DNA of 64,000 nucleotides from Sphagnum magellanicum. Taxonomy: Eukaryota > Streptophyta > Sphagnopsida > Sphagnales > Sphagnaceae. Each line of letters starts with the position of its first letter. Position 1 is the first letter of the stretch. Where the stretch lies: assembly GCA_021904315.1 (NCBI GenBank), contig CM038918.1, forward strand, positions 16,817,349 through 16,881,348. The letters are read 5' to 3'. Below are positions 23,501 through 35,121 of this stretch, piece by piece. The notes beneath the pieces are model-generated. The model made no database searches. It was not told the DNA's origin and saw only the letters and a program-made list of their open reading frames with translations. The position numbers and the translations under genes are program-made.

Positions 23501-26500
23501 AACTCTTGAAACTCACAAGTTGAAACTCTTGCTCAAAGGTTTATTTTTAAAAAAAATTTGAATTTTTTGACATTGGATAAATTTTAAAAAATTATTCGTG
23601 ATATCCAATGAATTTCCAAAAAAATCCACATACCCCAAAATGGCATTTTTTTTCATGTTTCCATGTGACAGGTTAGAAAAAAATATAAAATTTGATCTTT
23701 AGTAATTTATCAAAGTATTTGGTCATACAACTTGGAATTTTTAATATTTTATATTAAATCACATTTAATGAATTGAAAAGAAAATTACAAGTAAGATTAA
23801 AATTTACTACTCACAATAAAATTTGATAAAAAAATATGACAATTTAAATACTTTTAATACTTTTTATAAAATTTGAAAATTTTGAAAATAATATTATATG
23901 TTACATAGATAACATATTTTATTTTTAAATATTTTTTATAATTACAAATAAATATAACACAACATCTAAACCATTTTTATTGATTTAGTAATTTTTAAAA
24001 GGTGGGGAAATATTACACACACACGCACACACATATATACCATGTTGATTTAAATATGTTTATAAACATATTTTAAATCAACAAATTGTTATATGAAAAA
24101 GGGAAAAGGAAAATCTTCAAGATATCATTGTTGTTCAAATGTATGAAATAGTGAGGATTCAAATGCATTTTCAGTCAAATTACTTGATATTTTGATTAAT
24201 GTTTTTTTATAGATCTGTAGATCTTGGAAAAATCTTCAAGGATGATTTTTTATTTTTTTTTCATTTGGACAAAATATGAAAAAGATAATAATGGTCAAAG
24301 TTGGGTACTTTTGTATGGGACAAAGGATGATGTGAAATAATTTTGTATATTTATCCCATATACTTTGTCAACAAGTTCAACTTTGGAAACTATATAAGTA
24401 AGTGAAAAAATATTAAATCTATTTACAATACATGCATTACATACATTCAAAGTACAAATATTACTTGTGATGGGCCAATAAAAAAGGCTTGTCACCAAAA
24501 GATAAATAGGATCCTACTTACCTACCTATTTAGGCCTACCTACCTACCTTACCTACAAGATGGCCATATATAAATATATTTCAATTTATAAATATATAAT
24601 ATACTCAATGGGATTTACAACTAAGACAAAAATACAATTAGTGGATAAACGATGTGTCCATGTGGATTACATCACTACAACATAATCATGGGTGTAATCA
24701 TATTTGCCATGTTTTGGCATAATGAAATGAAAAAATCATAATGTGAATAGGTTTATGATGTCCTAACCATACTTAGCAAGTATATTTGAATAAAGGATAT
24801 ATTCACAATTGCATTGATCACAACCCAACCATAATGATGATAGTTAGTATACTTTGACTTAAACCTTACATGATATGTAGCATATGTGAAATTGGAGACC
24901 AACTAGAATGATAAAAGTTGAAAGACAAAATGATCACAACCTTTCTAATTCTAGTACTTGCTAAATACTTGGTTTGGAAGAGTGCACAAATGATCCTTGA
25001 ATGTTTTATGTTGCATAAGGAGTAGTATGTCTTGGTAGGTTTTGAATTTAGTTAGGTTTAGGTCTCAATTATAGGTCATGTTCAAAGGTTTATAGACTAG
25101 AGGTTTTGAGTTTTGTTGGAACCACCCTTGAAACATAACTAGACAATTGACCTTTTTTCAAAATTGAATTAGAACTTGAACCAAGTTGGGCGTTATCTAA
25201 TTTTAAACAAGTTCAGGTTCTTTAGGTAAATAAATACAAAGTTATAAAAAAATGTATAATCTTAGTCCTACATTTAGACAAGTTATTAATTTGATTAATT
25301 GTACATAATTAATATTACATAATCTCTACCTTCAATTTGAAGACTCAATTTTGGTATAGAATCATAGTCCCCAAAATTTTGAAAAAATCGAATAACAAGC
25401 CATAAAATTATGAGTTCATTGATGGTTTTCTTGTGAAAACACCAATTCATTAAAGCTTTTGACTTTAAGTAAGTTTAATTCCCAAATAGTTAAGGGAATA
25501 TAAGTTGTCACAAAAAGGAATTAGACATTCATCTCAAGGTTGCTAATGTTTTGAATAAGGTTGGTAATTTTTAGCTTTAACAAATCTTTTTTTACGTTCA
25601 ATGGTGTCTTGTCTAAGCTTGGGGGATGACAATGGGAAAGTGATGAGGAATCAAGGATGGCAAGAAGATAGCAAGGGAGTTGAAATTTTTATTTTCTTTT
25701 TGAGTGACAAGTTCTACATTTGGCAACCAAGGAGATATTAAGAACACTAAGCAATGTCAAGATGTCAAAGGATGTTGTGTAGCGTTGGCAAAACATCAAA
25801 GGACATTGAGATTTTTTGTTTTGGGTGATGAAGGGATGTTGGGAATATGTTTGAAGATGACAAGGATGATGGTTAGTGCTAGAGGCTATTGAAAAACATT
25901 ATAGAGAGACCAAGGGATGCCAAATAATGTTGAGGAGATGTGAAGGATGTTGAACAAAATTAAAGATTATTATTATTATTATTGGGTGGTAATGGATCTT
26001 GAAAAGATAATAGGGGCATTGGGGCATAGCGTTGAAGGGATTCCAAGAAATGTTTGATAATGTTGAAAAAACTTTGGGTGATGATCAAATTTTATTTTAT
26101 TTATTTATTTCAGGTGAAAGGGGTTGTGCTAAGAAAATGCCAAAGGATGGTAAGGTTGTTAAGAAAATGTGGGATGACACCAAGAATACATTAAACAACA
26201 TTAGGAAAATGTTGGGCAATGTGGGGAATGCCAATAAAACGTTGAAGGATGCTAAGAAAAGGTCATTTCAAACCAGAAAAGTACATTTTAATAATTTTCA
26301 AAAAGTATTGCTGGTATATGGATGCTATGAAGGATGTTAAGGAGACCCCTATTGCATTTCCATAGGCAAAACCCAAGGTTTAACTAACACACCACACCTT
26401 CATCTTATGACAAATAAGATTAACAAATATTTTTCCATTTTTCCATTTTAAATCCTTTTACATATTTTGAGATGTAGTGTTTTTTCATAATTTTGTTCAA

Positions 26501-27814
26501 AGGAACATTTTCTTTTAAGAACATTAACAAATGAGTTAATTATTTTATAAAATTCTCAATTATTCATGAGGAAAACCATTTTGAAATTCAACTATATTTC
26601 ATGAATTAAACTTCTACTAAATTTTTTTGAAATTGACATGTTAAATTGAAGAAAAAAAATTATTATTTTTTAATCTTTTTTAATCTTCTAAGATGTGTTT
26701 TTTATGGAATTGAAACCAAGGAAATCTTTTTAAAAATTTTGTATTCCAAAAAACAATTTGAAAGAAAATATGTTGTAATGATGCAATTTATAATGTGCCT
26801 TTTTAAAATTGAACTTTGAAAATTATATTTGCTTTGGTTATACAAAATGTTCAATAGCTAACAAGTATGTTTAAAAATTGTGTGATTTATGAAAATCACA
26901 TATTGACCCAATTCTATGATCTTATTTTTTTCTTTAAACTAGTTTGCAATTGCATCCAACATTTTTATCATTTAATACAATAACCAATTTTTTTATATTG
27001 AGTGAAAGTACAATTGGGTGGTATCACAAAGAATTTCACACTTTCATTTTACTAAACCCATCAAATTTTTCAAGAAAAGAAACATTTAAAGAAAGTTTAT
27101 TATTATTATTTTTTGATAAAAACATTAACTTAGGTTGTATAAAATTTGAAACTTTAATGACATAAAACAATATTTTCAATTTTAATATTTGTAATCATTT
27201 TTAAACCAAAAAAATTTAGGAAAGTAACAATGGTTATTTTTATTTTGGGGTTCTTTTTTTTAAATAATATTTTCAAAGTTTAAGTTTGTGATTTTTAAAG
27301 GGGCCACAAAAATTAGAAACACAAATTTGTAACAAATCTCATTTATTTTGATTCCAATGAAAATTTAAGACCATATACTTTGACATGAGAAAAAAATAAA
27401 TTATAATATTAAAAAACTCAAAAGAAATGGCCCAAAATATTATTTCATTTATTTTAACTCCTTAATCATTTTTTGTGACAATTCCTTGTGTTATTGCCCA
27501 ATCATAGTTTCACCTTATTAGCTGTAAATAGTTAGCTCAAAATATTAAAAACTTCTTATATTTATTTTTTTATATTTAAAATTGGCTAATACAATGTTTA
27601 GGGATGATCAACACTTTGGCTACGTTGCAAATTTTGAGATGGAGGGGAAAACAAAATAGAAAAATACCATTTGTGTACGTCACAAAATTGAAGATTTTTA
27701 TAAAAACTTGTGTATTGGGACAATTGTGTTGTTGTGGTCATGTGGAAAATTATTTGTGTCATTTTCATTAAATGAAAGCATGGATTAAAATTGTGCGTTT
27801 TTTTAAATCTCATA

Positions 27815-27856
27815 TTTCCTTCAATTTGTTCATGAGATGAGTAGGAAGGTTGCATT
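27815..27856. repeat. inverted single copy of the 64-bp repeat core
   Basis: TTGTTCATGAGATGAGTAGG followed by AAGGTTGCA is the reverse complement of the core of the tandem array at 23341-23498, about 4.4 kb away. Confidence 0.65.
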
Positions 27857-28538
27857 CCCCATGTATGTGTTTACGAATGAAGGCTCTAGAAGTGGCTAAG
27901 GGTGTGATAACATCAATAGATATTGCTCATGGCATTTACTTTTTATAAATTACAAGTAAAAGGAAATCATGACTTCATAAAAGAAGTAACATTTTAGAAA
28001 GCAATGCACAAGGGCATTATTAACACACATGGATGGTAGGACTATAGAAAAATGGGGAAAATATTTAAGAATGTCAATCACACAATGTACAAAGCCAACT
28101 AAGCCTTGTTACTACTAGTTGGTAGTGGGACCACACCACTGATTGTGCAACATACAACATAGTTTTAAAGGTTTAGATAAATACACGGGCAATGGGTGTT
28201 AGGAATCCCAAGTTTTTAAAAGAACTCCTAATAACAAGACATTGAACAACATTATTTTTTAATTAACACCAAAAGATGGAAATGATGATGGTGGTAAAAA
28301 CTAATTTAAAAAATTGTTAATTAGTTATTTATTTAACAATTCATGCAATTGAACAATTCCATTTCCATTGGTAAAAGAACCAAAGTAAATTCCAGAAACA
28401 AATCATGTTGGGTTTAAAATAAGATGGGGTTAAGCTATTCACTAAAACTTTGATTTCAATCATAGTGTAAGTTTCGATCTTTGCATAATTTAGGATTGGG
28501 TAGTGGTAGGAACACTTACACAACACATGTAGTAAAAG

Positions 28539-29436
28539 ATAATTGTCGCAACCCTAGCCTTGGGCTCCGATCAAGGTAAGGGTTTGAAAAGGTGCGGGTC
28601 AAGACTGAGCTTAAGAATCACATTTCATGCTCTTAAGAGTGCAAAAGAATGTGAGGGAATGAACCCTCACATTCCCAAGTGAACTCCCATTTTGGGAGTT
28701 GGAGTTCCAATGGACTCTCAAATTTTTAGAGGGCGATTGCAAGGGTCAAAACTCATTGGATTGAAACATTCCTTATATCATTGGAAAGCTCTTGGAATGT
28801 AGATGTTTGAAATGGGCTTGCATGACCCATTTGGACACCCGAAACACAAGTTATTGCCAAAAGAAATGTCAGAAGTCAAATTGGTAATTTGATTCCCGAC
28901 CACCAAAAGTCAGGAATCACCCCAATTTTCTTGCGTGTAGGTGGTGTGCAATATACCTTTGGAAAGCTCTCGACAAGGGTTATAATTTTACCTCAGACCT
29001 CATTTCAATTGGAGGTCTGTAGACAAAGTTATGGGCCCCCAAACTTGCGGGAGTCCCAATTTTGGGAATTTTGGGAAAATGCCATTTGGATGCTAATCCC
29101 ATGGTTAGGCACAAAGTATATTATAAGGGGGAAGGTGGTGGCTTCCCTCAAGTTCGGGCTGTGATGAATCTTGTGAATCTGAATTTGTTTGTGTTTCGTC
29201 CTAGCACCAAAAGTGTTCCAACTATGCATTAACCAACTTGTTGTTTGGTTTGTGTAGGTCTGTGTGAGTGATTGATCACTTATCATTATTCTTAGTCCCA
29301 TCCCGAAACTCCAGCACACCCTTCTAACCCCAAAGTGCTGCGAGCCAGGGAGCGTGCCCAACTCCTTATTCTTCCGTTGTTTTCATTTCAGACTCACATT
29401 TGAGTTTATCAAAGAATTTGGGAGCGCATCAATAAT
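28539..29436. mobile_element. solo LTR of a probable Ty3/gypsy-type retrotransposon with 5-bp target duplication
   Basis: An 888-bp block from 28544 to 29431 begins TGTCGCAACCCTAGCC and ends GGAGCGCATCA, the usual TG...CA limits of an LTR. It is flanked on both sides by the same 5 bases, ATAAT (28539-28543 and 29432-29436), as expected for an integrase-made target duplication. It is richer in G and C than its surroundings. No internal gag-pol and no second LTR were found, so recombination between LTRs is the likely history. The TGTCGCAACCC start is common among plant gypsy LTRs; the superfamily assignment is inference. Confidence 0.7.
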
Positions 29437-29722
29437 GAGAAAGGCCATAATTATGATTATGATCTTGACTACTTTATATTTGAAATTCAAACACCCAAAC
29501 ATGTTTACAATTTATAAAAATGTAGATATGCATGTTGAATCTTGTTAGTTTGTCCATTTCAATATAATTCTTAATAGAAAAAAAACTTGAATTATTGATT
29601 AAATTTTTTTGTTCCATGATACTATAACTTGATAATTATGTAATTATTTAGGGGTTAATTTAAATAATTTATTAGGTTTGAAATTTTATAATTTAATAAT
29701 GGTATGAAAAATCATCACTAAT
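29437..29722. other. AT-rich spacer
   Basis: No feature was seen between the solo LTR and the minisatellite. Confidence 0.4.
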
Positions 29723-30205
29723 TAGTCATGGTCTCAATTAATATGCATGATTCAAAAATGGTGATTCATTAAAAAAATTTGGCTTCAATTAATGTGCATG
29801 ATTCAAAAATGGTGATTCATTAAAAAAATTTGGCTTCAATTAATGTGCATGATTCAAAAATGATGATTCATTAAAAAAATTTGACTTCAATTAATGTGCA
29901 TGATTCAAAAATGATGGCACAAATTAATATGCATGATACAAAGATGATGATTCATTAAAAAAATGATAACACAAATTAATGTGCATAATTCAAAGATGAT
30001 GATTCATTAAAAAAATCATGATTCAAATTAATGTGCATCATTCAAGTATGGTGATTCACTAAAAAAATCATGGCACAAATTAATGTGCATCATTCAAGTA
30101 TGGTGATTCACTAAAAAAATCATGGCACAAATTAATGTGCACCATTAAATATGGTGATTCACTAAAAAAATCATGGCACACAAATTAATGTGCATATTGA
30201 ATGAC
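29723..30205. repeat. minisatellite of about 50-bp units
   Basis: About nine head-to-tail copies of a unit reading AATTAATGTGCATGATTCAA, then a(G/A)ATG(G/A)TGATTCA(T/C)TAAAAAAAT and a variable TTTGGCTTC or CATGGCACA end. The left copies share the TTTGGCTTC end and the right copies share CATGGCACA, so the array has two subfamilies and appears to have grown in blocks. Confidence 0.85.
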
Positions 30206-33200
30206 ATGATGAATTATATGAAGTGTAAAACTTTAAGAACTTTCTTGTATAATTTTTTTTTTGTTTAGTATACAAGTGTGTGTTTAAAGCCTTTTGAAAC
30301 ACCTTCATTTGAAACGAGAACAACTTGCTACAAAAAGTTGAAACTTTTATAAAGTACATTTGTGAAAAAGAATTGAAATATTGATCTTCAAAGGTTTTGG
30401 CATAGCTTGTGAATATGTAAAATATATGATACAAAAAATGGTTATGACATAATAATTATACATAAATATTTATGAAAATAAAAACATAAATTTTCATAAC
30501 TATGTAATAAAAATACATAGTTTCGATTTGATATTCGATTCTCTTTTACAATACAACACTTTGTTTGTTGAAATATTTTTTCAAGCTTTAATATTTGTTG
30601 CATTGTTATGAAAAAACACCTTATTGCCTTCCTTGACAAAATTCACTAGCTAGAAGGAACTTTTCTGAAGGACTTTCCCTATGTCTCTCATAGTTCATCC
30701 CTCTGCCATTAGCTTAGGTCAAAAATGGTAAATGATAGTGGTAGGCAGCAAAATTCTTGGCAGCCAATGAGGTGAGCCAACACGCACCCAAAGGGCACAG
30801 GGTTTTATTTTAGGGAGGGTAGGTGGGTGCTGAATTTTTTGGATGCTATCATCATTTGAAATTTGGGCAATGCCCATAACTAAATAGTATCATAGTACAT
30901 GAATAGTTTCGGCATAAATTAAATTATTTTTTATTTGGCAAATTTTTGAAAAATCATTTATTACTTGTGCTCAAAAAATTATAATTGGTATAAGATAAAG
31001 AATCTGCAAGTTTTCGACTGTTAGGAACTTTTCAAGAACTTATGGGTTTGAACTTCAGACTTTAAAGTTTAAAGAGACAGTCTAGACACACTAAATTGTC
31101 CCAAAAATATAACAAGATTGTGTTTATTATGTTTTATAACCATTACTTGCTGAAGATTTCAGAATTAAAAAATCAAGTGCCAAAGTTAAGATTTGAAATT
31201 TAATTAATTATTTGACAGTTTGTTGCTGAATTCAATCAGTCACACTATACTATACTACAATGTATGCCTTCTTCCTAGCAAGGTCATAAGATGGTAAATA
31301 ATGGTAAGGAGCTACAAGACTTAATGAAAATGAAAAACAAACTTGGACAAATCAAATGGTACATGAATCATCACAAAATTCCAAACACTTCAGACCTTAC
31401 GGGCCAAGAACAATTCTGTGGCTCTTGTCATCAAGAACAGGATCAAAGAAGGGACACACCAACCAGCCTCACAGAGCTAAGTTGTCGTCATATCAAAATA
31501 CCTGAAGAGGTATTTTCTGCCACATCAAGTCTGTAGGGTACTACAAAAGAATTTGTTGTACAGCAGTTGCATCTGCATAGAGAGAGAATGCTTTTTCACA
31601 GAGTTGAATTACACTCATTGTGATAAGGGACATGAAGTTGGATGAAATGGAAGTTCAGACCAAGGTGCAACCCTCCAGAGATCAATGCAAATCAAAGTTA
31701 CAAGCAAAACCCACCAAAACCCACCATGCCTAATAACCCTGAAATGCCACTACAGCCAAACAAGCATCAAAAACATCCAAAATCCACCATATATGTTGAT
31801 GTCATGTCTTCAACTTGCGGCATATATTAAGGTCTGAGAGGTGATTGCAGATCACAACAGAAACCACAATGTCAGGTGGTGAAAGACAAGAGAAAAAGAC
31901 TCCAAACGAATGCGAAGTATGGATTTTAGGGTAAGACTTGAATGCCAAGGCATTGGACATTGCAATGTATTTTAGAGCCCAAATAACTTCATCATTGTTA
32001 AAAAACATACCCCAGGCCTTACTTATCAAGACAGATGAAAAAATTGTTGACAAATGGCTTGATGGGAGGCGCAACTAACATGAAGATGATAACGTGCACC
32101 AGCCACACAATTGATTCAACAATCCTACCATAGTCTACATACGGAGAAAAACATGATTGAAGGGTTACAAAACTAGTCACTCAAGCTGTATGAAACTCAA
32201 GGTGAAGGAGATATTGGTTGTACTATTTAGATCCAGTTGATCTTTGTACAACACATATGGAGGTAAAAGTGGTTCATCATTGGTCACATTACATATATGC
32301 AACTTCAGACCAAACACATCAGAGCTTTCCTTCTGTGCAACTAAAAGTGATTAAATTTTATAACTTTTGCATCTTCAATACATTTTTCTTCCCTTTACAC
32401 CCCTTGTTGCTGCCTGCTCTTTCTTTACACTACAACCCCAGGAGGACCTCCTTTATATCCTTTCCAAGCTTCAATATATATAAATTGCCTCCTGCCAAGA
32501 ACTTGTCTAGCGACCACTACATGATTTATCCTTCACACCCATGCCAAACAATGACTAAAACCGTACAGAAAGGGGGCAAAGTGGAAACCAATCAACCAAA
32601 AACAATTACGAAAGAAACAGAGAAAGAGAGAGATGATGGCAAGGATCTCTTATAGCCACCTTGATATACTGGGCATGTGAAAAAATCCTGCCTATAATTC
32701 ATGGATGCCATGTTTTGGCACAGTGATAGTTTTAGGTCAAAGATCTGAACTGGTTTGAAATAGAAGATGCCAAAGCAGCAGCAAGGAGAGCTCAACAGTG
32801 GAAGAACCCTCTTGCTCAAGAATTCTTGGTGATGGCTATGGTAGTGGGATTTGAGATAGAGCCATTCAATGCCTTTGCAGTTTGCCAAAGAGCATGGAAG
32901 ATTTACGGTGGTGGGATTTGAGATACAGCCATTCAATTCCTTTGCAGTTTGCCAAAGAGCATGCAATAGTCTTCTGTGAGTTGTTCAGCTTAAGTTGGTC
33001 TTGACTATTGCTGAACAAAATCTTAGATTAACTTATAGCAACAATACCCATTTTGAACTGCAGCTCTTCTGGGCTGTTCAAGTGATATGCACAGCTAAAT
33101 TTTCTAACATGCTCATGTATCTATGATTGCATCATGGTCTAGCAGATGATGCACAGCATTTTTTGGTTAAGCAATATGTAGTAGATGGGATCAATAGAGC

Positions 33201-35121
33201 ACATTGTTCTTAGTTGTGTTTCAGTTGTGGTTGACAACATTGATCACACAAGCAAGTTCAAACTTTAGACTTGTATGTTTCTGTGAGAAGATCTAACAAA
33301 CATGGAGCTCTTAATTTGAGAGTCCTGGCTATCTTGAGGTCTACTTAACAACTAATGAGACCAGACCTACTTCCATCTCTGGTCTCAGTCTCTGGGTGAA
33401 CCATTAAGAATTTTCTGTCTCTCTTGCATTGTGCAGATGAGCTTTTCTGAAATGTGCCCCAATTTCCAAACTGTAAAATGCAGATCCCTCCCAGGCATCA
33501 TTTGTGTGTAATCACACCCCTTTTATTTTCCAGTGTCTCTCTTAAGCTTGAAGCTGTTGTTTGCATGTTCCCAGATATCGTCACTCTGCATGGCTTTCTC
33601 AGGCCCTTTGGACAATCTCAAACCCAAACTGAGTAGCTAGTGAGGACATGTGTGAGATTAAGAACACAAATCTCATCTCTGATTTGCTCAGGAAGACAGA
33701 AAATGTGTAACCCATTGAATCCTGGTTCAATCAAAAGCCTACTAATGTGTCCACCAAATAATCCTACACAGTCTAACAACAAAAGCAAAAACTAGCTCAC
33801 TTGAACTATAAGACATGACCAACCTGTGTGAATTCCTGCATGTGGAAATGGCCCAGTACCAAGGATTCTACCATACCTCTTCTGCAGTTTTTGATGTGAA
33901 ACTCTCAGCAAATCATCATTCTATCAGCTAAATTGGTGCGATAACACAGCAACAGATAATGACTTCTGTTCAAGAGACGCATCTTCCTTTTACTCAAAAG
34001 AGAAGAAACGCTCTTAGTAACCATCTGCATTCTCACCATCTCATTTTTTCTTCTTTTGAAATCCTTCTCTGTGAACAGCTCCTTCATGTCATTGAGTCAA
34101 CCTTGCCATCACATGCATACTCTACAATATATTACCATTCAAAACAAGTCTTAATGTCACAATTCATAAAGCCTAAAAATTCAAGCACCCTTTCTTTGAG
34201 AAAAATTTGCAAGTCTACATTGATCCAACAAAGGATATGATTTCTTGAAATGCGGTGAACATTTTAAGGCCATTTTCTGAGGATTATTTCCCAAAATTTT
34301 GGGAGTTTTACCCCTTTTGCTGCTCTGTAATTTGTGGGAATAATGTCTGTTTATAAAGGTTTAGTTTACACTGAATCCATCATGAGTTGTGGCTTCGCTT
34401 GTTGGCTCAAATCATCTTAAAGACCCTTTTCTTGTTTGTTTGTATTCTCTACTTGTGAGTGAGGTGGTGAAAGGAGCTTTAGCAAAGTTCTATGTCATTT
34501 ATGCATTGCAGAGAACTCTCTAATTGCTTGAACATTTTGTATGACCAGTACTAGTATATGCACTCATTGCTCAAGCTGAGAAGAAAAAAGCAACATGGTC
34601 TGAACAATTTTACAATTGCAAACACAAGATTTTAGCAAGCTCTTGCTTTAGAAGTCATATACTTCCTTTATTTATCTCAAAGTGCGGTTACATATTCCGA
34701 CAGGCCTGGATTTCTAAGTCAGAGAGATTCTGCACTTAAAAGCTATGAACATCTTCATGAGAGACTTTGGACAAGACAGACATAGCCCTTGAGCTCATAA
34801 TGCAAACATTTGGCTGTCTACACAATGAAACTCATTTGGGGTTTTATGTACAATGACAGACATCACAGACCTAACACAAGCCATGAAGAAATCCCTCATT
34901 ATTTCAGGATGTGAGATTTTCTCCACAAAATAGTATATTCTCATCTTTAGACCAGATCACATTTTGTTCAAAAATACCGCACAAGGATCCTCTACACTCA
35001 CAGACACACTGTGCAACACATGTGTCTCAAAACCCCTGGAGATCATGCACTTCACATTCAGGGATCATGTGAAGCATTTATACAGAACTTGGGTACTAGT
35101 AGTTCCTGTCAATCTCTAACC
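30206..35121. other. gene-free region upstream of the ferritin-like gene's 3' end
   Basis: No supported coding exon. A 67-bp direct duplication lies at 32841-32964 (GTGGGATTTGAGATA...GCCATTCAAT...TTTGCCAAAGAGCATG). The right part, about 34.05-35.06 kb, is the presumed 3' flank of the ferritin-like gene and is the parent of an inverted, degraded copy at about 48.6-49.68 kb. The open frame at 32218-32655 shows no domain. Confidence 0.45.

Larger units (their letters stand above)
22097..28538. other. AT-rich intergenic region without genes
   Basis: After the presumed 3' untranslated part of dCMP deaminase (to about 22.3 kb), no coding feature was supported. It holds a repeat-family copy at 22895-23000, a 64-bp tandem repeat at 23341-23498 with an inverted echo at 27815-27856, a short CACACGCACACACATATATA tract near 24015, TACC/GGTA-rich sequence near 24515-24560, and a low-complexity GGATG/TGTTGA-rich block at about 25600-26340. 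Introns cannot be excluded but I see no conserved exon. Confidence 0.5.

Noticed and set aside
26032..26340. 102-codon lysine-rich frame
   Set aside because: It comes from a low-complexity GGATG/AAGATGTTGA-type block, so the length is explained by purine-rich repeats lacking stops.
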